The notes below the pieces were generated by a model. It was given only the letters and a program-made list of their open reading frames with translations, was not told where the DNA came from and ran no database searches. Shown in pieces: positions 1-9,918 of a DNA stretch of 64,000 bases. The translations under genes and the position numbers were made by a program. Source of the stretch: Pseudomonas sp. PDM14 (GTDB lineage Bacteria > Pseudomonadota > Gammaproteobacteria > Pseudomonadales > Pseudomonadaceae); assembly GCF_014851905.1 (NCBI RefSeq), contig NZ_JACVAQ010000001.1, positions 1,364,001 through 1,428,000 on the forward strand, given 5' to 3'. The stretch's first letter is position 1; every line of letters begins with the position of its first letter.

Positions 1-96
1 GCCTGGCGGTGTGGGGCATGGCCGGCCCACGCGGCATGGTCGAACGCCGGGAGCTCAGCGGGGCACAGCAAGGGCTGAGCGCAGTAAGCAGGCGTG
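1..96. other. Window edge, no gene supported
   Basis: No reading frame here is convincingly coding. One forward frame is open from the edge to a stop at 76-78, so it could be the last 25 codons of a gene starting outside the window. Another open frame runs straight through the terminator at 97-124, which argues against it. Confidence 0.4.
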
Positions 97-124
97 AAAA
101 AGCCCGGATGATCCGGGCTTTTTT
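97..124. terminator. Bidirectional rho-independent terminator
   Basis: The stem GCCCGGA/TCCGGGC (102-108 and 112-118) has a TGA loop and is flanked by five A on the left and six T on the right, so it can work on both strands. It lies 31 bp past the stop of the minus-strand DUF4142 gene and would also end any forward transcript entering from outside the window. Confidence 0.85.
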
Positions 125-154
125 CCTGCCTGTCGCGAAACCGCTGGCGACGCG

Positions 155-679
155 TTACTGGTCGGCGCCGAGCGTGGCAGCCAATTCTTCGGCCTGCTGC
201 AGGTGGTGCTCCAGCTTGGGCAGAATGGTGGTGGCGAAGCCGCTGATGTCGGCATCGGTGGACCGCGCCGCCTTGCGGAACAGCTCGACGGTCTCGCCGT
301 GTGCGACCACCTGGTTATTGGCGTAGGCCTTGTCGAAGGAGGCCTCGCCGCGCAGCTTGAGAACCAGCGCCTTGGCCTGGTTGACCAGCGCCGCCTCATC
401 GGCGGCTTCGAGGTTCTTGGTCGCCGCCAGGGCGACCAGTTTCTGATTGGCCACGGTGTGGTCGGCCATCATGGCGTTGGCGAAGTCCCTGACTTGCGGC
501 GATGTGCTTTTTTCCAGGGCGAGCCTGGCCGTTTCGATTTCGGCGATGCCCCTGGCCGAGGCTTCCTCGATGAAGTCCTGATCGTCGATCTTTTCGCTGG
601 CGGCCACGGCAGCGGTGCCGGCCAGGGTGATCAGCGTCGCGGCGATCAGGCCGCGCGAGAACTGTTGCAGGGTGCGCAT
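155..679 (-). CDS. DUF4142 domain secreted protein
   Basis: This 174-residue protein starts with a signal peptide (about residues 1-27, ending TAAVAAS). A helical DUF4142 domain follows, with the typical FIEEASARGIAEIE and FANAMMADHT segments. The family is ferritin-like in helical pattern, periplasmic or outer-membrane associated, and of unknown biochemical function. The gene stands alone, divergent from the serine deaminase gene, and ends at the bidirectional terminator at 97-124. The domain assignment is from recognition; no function is claimed. Confidence 0.85.
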   Translation of the reverse strand: MRTLQQFSRGLIAATLITLAGTAAVAASEKIDDQDFIEEASARGIAEIETARLALEKSTSPQVRDFANAMMADHTVANQKLVALAATKNLEAADEAALVNQAKALVLKLRGEASFDKAYANNQVVAHGETVELFRKAARSTDADISGFATTILPKLEHHLQQAEELAATLGADQ

Positions 680-876
680 GGGTGCTTCCTCGGAGACGGG
701 GCGTCATTCGGTAGAAGCAGCGGCGCAACGCTAAGTTCAGCCAGCGCGATGGCCGGCACGCCGCGCCGTCCGGGCCATGCACTGCGCGCACCAGGTCACC
801 TTGTCTGTCGCAATCCTGTATTCGGCCAGCCGGACTCAGGGTCTAAGCTGAGCCGATCCCCTTGGTGGAACCCGTC

Positions 877-2253
<1,377 letters not shown>

Positions 2254-2327
2254 GGCAGCGGGCGTATTGAGGCTTTCGGCTGAGGCTGACTTTCCGGGCT
2301 TGAACTGGGGCCGCCTGCCTCACCCTG

Positions 2328-2348
2328 CCCTCTCCCGGAGGGAGAGGG
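2328..2348. repeat. CCCTCTCCC hairpin repeat, copy 1
   Basis: A perfect 9-bp inverted repeat (CCCTCTCCC and GGGAGAGGG, loop GGA) lies between the convergent serine deaminase and ABC permease genes. It is preceded by CTCACCCTG. The same element recurs at 6096-6117 and 57715-57747, so it is a dispersed intergenic repeat. It may also serve as a transcription stop. Confidence 0.7.
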
Positions 2349-2402
2349 TTCCATCCGTGCATCACCGCAAACGCTCTGGCCGAAGGATCACACTGCCCCC
2401 AA

Positions 2403-3160
2403 TCACTGGCGCAACCGATACCCGGTCTTGAAAATCCACCAGACGATGGCGATGCACAGCAGCAGGAAGCCGATGGTCATGCCGAAGCTCACCGCCACGT
2501 TGACGTCCGATACGCCATAGAAGGCCCAGCGGAAACCACTGATCAGGTACACCACCGGATTGAACAGGGTGATGGTCTGCCACACCGGCGGCAGCATGCT
2601 GATCGAGTAGAAGCTGCCGCCGAGGAAGGTCAGCGGCGTGACGATCAGCGCCGGGACGATCTGCAGCTTTTCCCAGCCATCGGCCCAGATGCCGATGATG
2701 AAGCCGAACAGGCTGAAGGTCACCGCCGTGAGCACCAGGAACAGCACCATGACGAACGGGTGGGCAATCTCGAATTCGACGAACAGCCGCGCCGTGACCA
2801 GGATCACCAGGCCGAGGATGATCGACTTGGTCGCCGCCGCGCCGACGTAGCCGATGACGATCTCGAAGAACGAAATCGGCGCCGACAGCAGCTCGTAGAT
2901 GGTCCCCGAATACTTCGGCATGTAGATGCCGAACGCAGCGTTGGACACGCTCTCGGTGAGCAGCGCCAGCATGATCAGGCCCGGCACGATGAACGCGCCG
3001 TAGCTCACACCCTGCACCTGGGTCATGCTAGAACCGATGGCCGAGCCGAACACCACGAAGTACAGCGAAGTGGAGATCACCGGCGTGGCGATGCTCTGCA
3101 GCAGCGTGCGCCAGGTGCGCGCCAGTTCGAACAGGTAGATGGAGCGGATGGCATAGAGGT

Positions 3161-3164
<4 letters not shown>
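2403..3164 (-). CDS. ABC-2 type transporter permease, YadH-like
   Basis: This 253-residue inner-membrane protein has about six transmembrane segments and the ABC-2 permease hallmarks [12 protein letters not shown] and [16 protein letters not shown] near the C-terminus. It resembles E. coli YadH along its length. Its start overlaps the stop of the ATPase gene by 4 bp, so the two are translationally coupled and form one exporter. The substrate is unknown; the family exports drugs, polysaccharide precursors or lipids. Confidence 0.9.
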
Positions 3165-4087
<923 letters not shown>

Positions 4088-4169
4088 GGGAGCTCCTCGT
4101 CTGGCAGGAAAAGCGCAATTGTAGGGAAAAGCGCGCGCCCCCGCTCAGCTAAGCCGCTCTCGCCGACAC

Positions 4170-4709
4170 TCAGCCGGCTGGCGCCGCCTCGGCACGGGCC
4201 TTGAGCGTGGCCAGGCCCTGGTCGAAATCCTTGCCGAGCATCGCGTCCATGTCGAACAGCAGCCCCATCAGCTTGCCGACGAAGCCATTGCGCCCGCTCA
4301 TGCTCCACAGCACCCGCGTGCCGCCGCTTTCCGCCTGGAAGCGGAACTCGGCGACGTTGCTCGCGCGGAACGGTTCGAGGAACTCCAGCTGCATGCGCAC
4401 CAGCTCGCCGGGGCGGCTGTCGCTGATGGTCAGGTTGCCCTTGCCCACCTCGCGATTGCCCGACCAGTGATACTCCGCGCCCGGCCCGCGCGTGCCGCCG
4501 GCGTACTCCACCTGCATCGCCGGGTCACGCCTGGCCCAGGGCGACCACTGATGCCACTGGCGCAGGTCGTCGACCTGGTCGAACAGGGTGCGCGGCGCCG
4601 CGGCGATCAGCAGCGAGCGCTCGATGCGAAACGGCGCCGGGCGCATGGCCACCACGACCAGCAGGATGGCCACCAGCAGTACCACGACGAACAGAATGCT
4701 TGCGAGCAT
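4170..4709 (-). CDS. SRPBCC family (START/polyketide cyclase-like) membrane-anchored protein
   Basis: The 179-residue protein has one N-terminal transmembrane helix (residues 1-22) followed by an SRPBCC fold that binds hydrophobic ligands in this superfamily. Supporting segments are the [14 protein letters not shown] region and a C-terminal amphipathic helix ([20 protein letters not shown]). It is the last gene of a minus-strand cluster below an ECF sigma factor, 18 bp after the SnoaL-like gene. SRPBCC proteins often accompany ECF41/42 sigma factors. Ligand and role are unknown. Confidence 0.8.
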   Translation of the reverse strand: MLASILFVVVLLVAILLVVVAMRPAPFRIERSLLIAAAPRTLFDQVDDLRQWHQWSPWARRDPAMQVEYAGGTRGPGAEYHWSGNREVGKGNLTISDSRPGELVRMQLEFLEPFRASNVAEFRFQAESGGTRVLWSMSGRNGFVGKLMGLLFDMDAMLGKDFDQGLATLKARAEAAPAG

Positions 4710-4727
4710 GGCGCGCCCTCATGGCGT

Positions 4728-5168
4728 TCAGGCGGCGGGTTGCTGCTCGAAGATCGCCGCACCGCTCTCCGGATCGAACGGCACGGAGAAGTGTTCGTGG
4801 ACGATCTTCCACTCGGCGCCGAGCAGCCGGTAGATCTGGGTCACGCGCATCAGGCAGCCGTGAACGTTGCCTTCGGCGTCCGTACCGCTGCAGTAGGCGA
4901 TGAAGCGGCCGAAGCCGATGGTGCCTTCGGACTCCTGGTGCAACTCGCGCACCTCGAAGGTGGTCGGCCCGCTGCACGCCTGCATGCAGTTCAGCCAGTG
5001 CGCCTTGTAGACCTCGCGGCCCTGGAATTGCAGCTGCAGGATGGCGTCGAAGGCGACGACGTCCGGACTGTAGTGCTGGATGATGGCGTCGACATCCTTG
5101 GCCCGATTGCCCTCGACCCATTTTTCGAGCAGTGCGCTCAGCGCGGTATGCGGATGGTAGGTGTTCAT
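4728..5168 (-). CDS. SnoaL-like / NTF2-like nuclear transport factor fold protein
   Basis: This 146-residue protein has the SnoaL/NTF2 cone fold pattern: KWVEGNRAKDVDAIIQHYSPD at the start, and WKIVHEHFSVPFDPESG at the end, close to calcium/calmodulin kinase association-domain-like proteins. The ATG at 5168 is chosen because AGGAG sits 7 nt upstream; the ATG at 5174 would be only 1 nt from it. It lies 19 bp after the DUF899 gene in the sigma-factor cluster. Members are enzymes or ligand-binding proteins; the activity here is unknown. Confidence 0.8.
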   Translation of the reverse strand: MNTYHPHTALSALLEKWVEGNRAKDVDAIIQHYSPDVVAFDAILQLQFQGREVYKAHWLNCMQACSGPTTFEVRELHQESEGTIGFGRFIAYCSGTDAEGNVHGCLMRVTQIYRLLGAEWKIVHEHFSVPFDPESGAAIFEQQPAA

Positions 5169-5187
5169 GTGCATTCTCCTGTTTCCG

Positions 5188-5970
5188 TCAAGCGGGTTTG
5201 CGGTGATCGGCGCAGCAACTCGGCGCCGGGGACTGGTAACTGTCGTGCAGGCGCCACCAGCGGGTGCCCTGTCCGTCAAGGTCGGGCATGCCGTCCCAGC
5301 CTTCCAGGCGCCCCAGCGGCGTGAGGTCCAGGTAGTTGTAGGTACCGACCAGGAGGTCCAGGCCACGCCCGTAGCTGGAGTAGCTGTGGTACACACGCTC
5401 ACCGTCGCGCAGGAACACGCTGACGCCAGGCTGCTCGCCCGCCAGGTGATAGTCCTGGCCCAGGCGCTGCAGTTCGTCTCGATCGCGGTAGTTGTACTCG
5501 ACCGGCGCCACGTTCTCGTCGAGGCTGACGTGGTAGTCGTAGTTGAAACGGCTCTCGAACGAGGAGTACCACGGTAGTGTCCAGCCCATGCGCTGGCGGA
5601 ACGCTTCGATTTCCGCCAGCGGCGCACGCGAGACCAGTGCCAGGCTGGTGTCGCGGGCATGCAGGTGCGCCGGGTGACCGATGTTGTCGACCACCAGCGA
5701 GCAGCCGTCGCAGCCTTCGCCGTGTTCACGCAGGTACATGAAGTGGTAGACGATGAGCTGGCGGCGCCCCTCGAACAGGTCGAGCAGGCGCACCTCGCCG
5801 TGCGGGCCGAGGAAGCGGTAGTCCTCGTGCACCTCGACCAGCGGCAGGCGCCGGCGCTCGGCGTTGAGCGCATCACGCTGGCGGGTGAAGGCCTTTTCCT
5901 TTGCCAGCAGGGCGATGCGCGCGGCACGCCACGCTTCGCGGCTGACAACTTTCGGCTGATCAGGATTCAT
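5188..5970 (-). CDS. DUF899 family thioredoxin-like protein
   Basis: The 260-residue protein matches the DUF899 family (thioredoxin-like fold): a charged N-terminal helix, the RFLGPHGEVRLLDLFEGRRQL strand region, then GCDGC (the CxxC equivalent), and a C-terminal GTYNYLDLTPLGR stretch. Its start was set at MNPDQPKVVSREAW, with GGAG upstream. It belongs to the minus-strand cluster below the ECF sigma factor. No enzymatic activity is established for the family, though the cysteine pair suggests redox chemistry. Confidence 0.85.
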   Translation of the reverse strand: MNPDQPKVVSREAWRAARIALLAKEKAFTRQRDALNAERRRLPLVEVHEDYRFLGPHGEVRLLDLFEGRRQLIVYHFMYLREHGEGCDGCSLVVDNIGHPAHLHARDTSLALVSRAPLAEIEAFRQRMGWTLPWYSSFESRFNYDYHVSLDENVAPVEYNYRDRDELQRLGQDYHLAGEQPGVSVFLRDGERVYHSYSSYGRGLDLLVGTYNYLDLTPLGRLEGWDGMPDLDGQGTRWWRLHDSYQSPAPSCCADHRKPA

Positions 5971-6095
5971 CGGGGCTTCTCCTGGTGAGTAACGTCTGCT
6001 CGGTAACCCGTCTCCTTGGGACAGGCGTGAAGTCGGAGATGTTCGGCCCGTGTGAGACCGCGCGCGGCGAGTGGCGAACCACCCTTCAGCTCCGG

Positions 6096-6117
6096 CCCCT
6101 CTCCCGTGGGAGAAGGG
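6096..6117. repeat. CCCTCTCCC hairpin repeat, copy 2
   Basis: A 10-bp inverted repeat with one mismatch (CCCCTCTCCC and GGGAGAAGGG, loop GT) sits just past the stop of the YCII gene on the minus strand. It is a second copy of the element at 2328-2348. The position between two minus-strand genes suggests it separates or stabilises their transcripts. Confidence 0.6.
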
Positions 6118-6122
6118 TGACG

Positions 6123-6467
6123 TCAGACTTGTAGTTCGCGCACCGGGCGCACTTCGACGCAGCCCACGCGGGCGGCGGGAATCTTCCCGGCGATCTGCAA
6201 CGCCTCGTTGAGGTCGCGGGCCTCGACCAGGTAGAAGCCGGCGAGCTGCTCCTTGGTCTCGGCGAACGGGCCGTCGGTGATGGACAGCCTGCCGCCGCGC
6301 ATACGCACGGTGGTGGCGGTCTGCACCGACTCCAGGGCCTCGGCGGCAAGCATGCGGCCGCTGGCCTGCACGCTGTTGGCGTAGGCGAAGCACTCTTCGT
6401 CACGCGGGCTGTCCGGGTGGTCGTGCAGCACCTGCTCGTCGCTGTAGACCAGGCATAGGTATTTCAT
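6123..6467 (-). CDS. YCII/DGPF domain protein (ECF-associated)
   Basis: The 114-residue protein begins MKYLCLVYSDE and contains DGPFAETKEQLAGFYLVEA, the hallmark of the DGPF subgroup of YCII-related proteins. These small dimeric alpha-beta proteins are the usual neighbours of ECF42-type sigma factors. It lies 133 bp downstream of the sigma-factor gene on the same strand. The start at 6467 fits the family; the reading frame is open for another 60 bp upstream. The molecular function is not established. Confidence 0.88.
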   Translation of the reverse strand: MKYLCLVYSDEQVLHDHPDSPRDEECFAYANSVQASGRMLAAEALESVQTATTVRMRGGRLSITDGPFAETKEQLAGFYLVEARDLNEALQIAGKIPAARVGCVEVRPVRELQV

Positions 6468-6600
6468 GGCGTTCTCCCAGGCATTTCGCTGCGGTGTTAT
6501 CCAGTAGTCGTGTGGCGTTCGGCGCAATCGACAACGGCTGCAAATATTTTTCGGCGGGCCTCTGCTGGGCGTTCCGGCCTGCGCCCATAGGCATAGACAC

Positions 6601-7839
6601 TCAACCGGGCGGCAGTTCGGCCAGGCGTTTTTCCAGAAACTGACGGTCGGCGCCCTGCTGGCTCAGTTGCAGCGCGCGCTGGTAGGCCGTGCGAGCCGCC
6701 TGGTGCTGGCCGAGACGGCGGCACAGATCGGCACGCGCCGCGTGGGCCAGGTGATAGTCCGCCAGCTCGCCCGCCGCGAGCAGTTGCTCGATCAGCGCCA
6801 GACCGGCCTCGGGACCGTCACGCATGGCCACCGCCACCGCGCGGTTGAGTTCGATCACCGGCGATGGCGTGGTACGTAGCAAGGCGTCGTAGAGGCCGAC
6901 GATCTGCACCCAGTCGGTGCTCTCCATGCTGTCCGCCTCGGCGTGCACGGCAGCGATGGCCGCCTGCAAGCTGTATGGGCCGAAGCGTCGCGACTGCAGC
7001 GCCTGCAGCACCAGCGCCTCGCCTTCGGCGATGAGTGCGCGATCCCATAAGCGGCGGTCCTGGGCATCCAGCAGAATCGCCTCGCCACGGGCCGACAGCC
7101 GCGCCGGGCGCCGCGATTCGTTGAGCAACATCAGCGCCAGCAGGCCCTGTGCCTCCGGCTCGGGCAGCAGCTCGACCAGCAGGCGACCCAGGCGAATGGC
7201 CTCGGCGGACAGCTGGGTGCGCATCAACGACTCGCCGGACGACGCGAAGTAGCCTTCGTTGAACACCAGGTAGATCACCCGCAGCACCGCCTCCAGCCGC
7301 TCGGGCAGCTCGCTGCGCCCCGGCACCTCATAGGGAATGCGCGCGTCGCGGATCTTGTTCTTCGCCCGCACGATGCGCTGCGCCACGGTGCTCGGCGTGC
7401 TGAGAAAGGCGCGGGCGATGTCCTCGGTGCTCAGGTCGCAGACCTCACGCAGGGTCAGGGCGACCTGTGCGTCGGCGACCAGCGCCGGGTGGCAGCAGGT
7501 GAACACCAGGCGCAGGCGGTCGTCTTCCAGCAGCTCGGTGTCGAACGGCGTCTCGTCCAGCGGCTCGGGGGCCTCATCGAGGGCTTGCAGGCGTGCATGC
7601 CGGCGCAGTTCGTCGATGGCCTTGAAACGTCCGGCCGAAACCAGCCAGGCGCGCGGATTGGCCGGCACGCCATCGCGCGGCCATTGCTCCATGGCGGCGC
7701 GAAAGGCCTCGTGCAGCGCCTCCTCGGCGCGGTCGAAATCGCCGAGCAGGCGGATCAGGGTGGCCAGCACCCGTCGTGACTCGGTGCGGTAGAGCGCGTC
7801 CAGTTGCATGGTCAGGCCATGCGCTTCATCCAGGGTCAT
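6601..7839 (-). CDS. ECF sigma factor, ECF42-like, with long C-terminal extension
   Basis: The 412-residue protein has region 2 near residues 12-80 (LYRTESRRVLATLIRLLGDFDRAEEALHEAF in pieces), region 4 near 110-165 (LTLREVCDLSTEDIARAFL) and a helical extension of about 230 residues. That extension is the hallmark of the ECF42 group, in which it carries tetratricopeptide-like helices needed for activity. No anti-sigma gene is adjacent, as usual for ECF42. The DGPF protein and further stress-type proteins follow on the same strand and are likely targets. The ATG at 7839 follows a GTCATGCTT-type junction without a strong ribosome-binding site. Confidence 0.9.
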   Translation of the reverse strand: MTLDEAHGLTMQLDALYRTESRRVLATLIRLLGDFDRAEEALHEAFRAAMEQWPRDGVPANPRAWLVSAGRFKAIDELRRHARLQALDEAPEPLDETPFDTELLEDDRLRLVFTCCHPALVADAQVALTLREVCDLSTEDIARAFLSTPSTVAQRIVRAKNKIRDARIPYEVPGRSELPERLEAVLRVIYLVFNEGYFASSGESLMRTQLSAEAIRLGRLLVELLPEPEAQGLLALMLLNESRRPARLSARGEAILLDAQDRRLWDRALIAEGEALVLQALQSRRFGPYSLQAAIAAVHAEADSMESTDWVQIVGLYDALLRTTPSPVIELNRAVAVAMRDGPEAGLALIEQLLAAGELADYHLAHAARADLCRRLGQHQAARTAYQRALQLSQQGADRQFLEKRLAELPPG

Positions 7840-8039
7840 GCTTGCCTGCTTTTATTGTTGTCGCCGGGCGCCATGCATGAGGCCACCAGGCGCTGATGAA
7901 CAGGCTCTTAAGGTAGCGCATCCGGGCAGCCCCTCGATTCCACCGGCCAGCCGGTCTCGCTCGCCGCGGCTGACAGCTGCGCGCCAGCCCAGTATCGTCG
8001 CCGATGGTCGCCTTCGACCCGCCTCGCCGCCGAGCCCGC

Positions 8040-8927
8040 ATGGACATCAAACAGCTCAAGTTCCTCGTCGCCCTCGACGAAACCCGTCACTTCGGCCAGG
8101 CCGCCGCACGCTGCCACGTGACCCAGCCGACGCTGTCCATGCGCCTGCGCAACCTGGAGGACGAGCTGGGCCTGGAGCTGGTGCAACGTGGTCAGCGTTT
8201 CGAGGGCTTCACCGAAGCCGGGCAGCGGGTGCTCAGCTGGGCGCACAACCTGCTCGCTGCCGAAGACGGCCTGTATGCCGAGGCCGCCGCCTGCCGCGGT
8301 CAGTTGGTGGGCACGTTGCGCCTGGGTCTGGTGCCGCTGGCGGGCTTCGACCCGATGCGCCTGATCGGCCGCTTCGCCGCGCTGCACCCGGAGCTGCGCT
8401 TCCAGCTGTTCGCCCTGAGCAGCGAACAGATTCTCGAACGCCTCGGGCGCAATCAGCTCGACCTCGGCCTGTCCTACGTCGAGCGCCTGGACCGCCAGCA
8501 TTTCACCAGCCTGGAGTTGGCCGACACGCGCATGGGCCTGCTGCACGACCGCCGGCACTTCGCGCTCGACGCCGAGCAGCTGAGCTGGGGGGCGCTGATC
8601 GACCTGCCGCTGGGCCTGCTCTCCAGCGGCATGCATTTCCGCCAGTCGATCGACCACAGCTTCCGCAGCCGTGGCCTGGCCCCGCGCCCACGCCTGGAAA
8701 CCGATGCCGTGCATCAGCTGCTGCAGGCGGTGGATGCCGGCCTGTGCTGCGCGATCATGCCGCTCGACAGCGGCCTGGAAACCCTCAGCCAGCACCTCGT
8801 GCTGACGCCGATCGCCGACGCCCACACCCTCGCCCCACTGAGCCTGATCCTGCGCCGCAGCGCGCCCCGTTCGGCAGTGGCCGAGGCCTGCTTCGCCGAG
8901 GCGCAGCGCCTGCTGGCTGCGCCGTAG
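8040..8927 (+). CDS. LysR family transcriptional regulator
   Basis: The 295-residue regulator has an N-terminal winged helix-turn-helix (residues 1-60, ARCHVTQPTLSMRLRNLEDELG) and a C-terminal effector domain (about 90-290). The ATG at 8040 matches the usual MDIKQLKFLVAL start, although an in-frame GTG-type start lies 36 bp upstream. It is read in the same direction as fdhD, 160 bp away, so it may regulate fdhD and the oxidoreductase. That regulatory link is inferred from position only. The effector is unknown. Confidence 0.88.
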   Translation: MDIKQLKFLVALDETRHFGQAAARCHVTQPTLSMRLRNLEDELGLELVQRGQRFEGFTEAGQRVLSWAHNLLAAEDGLYAEAAACRGQLVGTLRLGLVPLAGFDPMRLIGRFAALHPELRFQLFALSSEQILERLGRNQLDLGLSYVERLDRQHFTSLELADTRMGLLHDRRHFALDAEQLSWGALIDLPLGLLSSGMHFRQSIDHSFRSRGLAPRPRLETDAVHQLLQAVDAGLCCAIMPLDSGLETLSQHLVLTPIADAHTLAPLSLILRRSAPRSAVAEACFAEAQRLLAAP

Positions 8928-9087
8928 GGTGCGCAGCACCTGACCTTTGAGTGCAACGCAACCAACAAGCACAGGGGCCGGTTAGCGATAGAGCACATCG
9001 ATCAGTTCATCGGCAACAGCGATTAGACGCAACAGGCCCGGCGGCCTAGGCTGAAAAACACTCCATGTCGCCATAGAGGGCCGTTTC

Positions 9088-9918
9088 ATGCCCCACCCTA
9101 TCGCCCGCCAGGCACCCGTGAACGCCTCTTCCATCGAGCAGGCCTATGCCTACGTCGAACTCGACACCGCCACCCCGGCCGCCACGGTGCTGGCCGAGGA
9201 ATGCGCGCTGGCCATCAGCTACAACGGCATCAGCCAGGCGGTAATGATGGTTTCGCCCGGCGACCGGGAGGACTTTGTCCGCGGCTTCAGCCTGAGTGCC
9301 GGCCTGGTCGCCACCATCGATGACATTTATGACATCCGCCTGAGCGGCACCGGCGCCGCCCTGCACGCCGACGTGCAGATCAGCAGCCGCGCCTTCTGGG
9401 CTCTCAAGCAGCAGCGCCGGCATCTGGCCGGCAGCAGCGGTTGCGGCCTGTGCGGGGTCGAGGCGCTGGAGCAGGCGCTGCCACAGCTCCCGCAGCTGCC
9501 CGCCAGCCCGTTGCCGCCGGCCAGCCACCTGCTCGACCTGCGCCAGCGCATCGCCGCCGTGCAGCACCAGGCGCGCAGCAGCGGCGCGCTGCATGCCGCG
9601 CTGTTCATCGACGCGCAGGGCGCGGTGCGCCTGTGCCGCGAAGACATCGGCCGGCACAACGCCCTGGACAAACTGATCGGCGCCCTCGCCCAGACAGGGC
9701 TGCCCGCCCGCGACGGCTTTGCCGTGGTCACCAGCCGCTGCAGCCTGGAACTGCTGCACAAGGCCGTGCGCGCCGGGATCGCCACACTGGTCAGCCTCTC
9801 CGCGCCCACCGCGTTGACGGTGGACTGGGCGCGCCGCCATCGCCTCAACCTGATCCACCTGCCCCACCACAGCGGCCCGCGCGTCTACAGCCCGGCGCCT
9901 GCCGAGGACTGCCCATGA
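9088..9918 (+). CDS. fdhD: Formate dehydrogenase accessory sulfurtransferase FdhD
   Basis: FdhD passes sulfur from IscS to the molybdenum cofactor of formate dehydrogenase-type enzymes. The 276-residue protein carries the functional cysteine pair GCGLCG (C119, C122), the REDFVRGFSLSAGL region and the conserved LCREDIGRHNALDKLIG segment. Its stop overlaps the start of the molybdopterin oxidoreductase (ATGA), so the two are coupled and this oxidoreductase is the likely client. Confidence 0.95.
   Translation: MPHPIARQAPVNASSIEQAYAYVELDTATPAATVLAEECALAISYNGISQAVMMVSPGDREDFVRGFSLSAGLVATIDDIYDIRLSGTGAALHADVQISSRAFWALKQQRRHLAGSSGCGLCGVEALEQALPQLPQLPASPLPPASHLLDLRQRIAAVQHQARSSGALHAALFIDAQGAVRLCREDIGRHNALDKLIGALAQTGLPARDGFAVVTSRCSLELLHKAVRAGIATLVSLSAPTALTVDWARRHRLNLIHLPHHSGPRVYSPAPAEDCP

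Noticed and set aside
9441..9914. Upstream extension of the molybdopterin enzyme frame
   Set aside because: The extra 158 codons overlap fdhD in another frame; the ATGA overlap at 9915 and the family start both favour the shorter protein.
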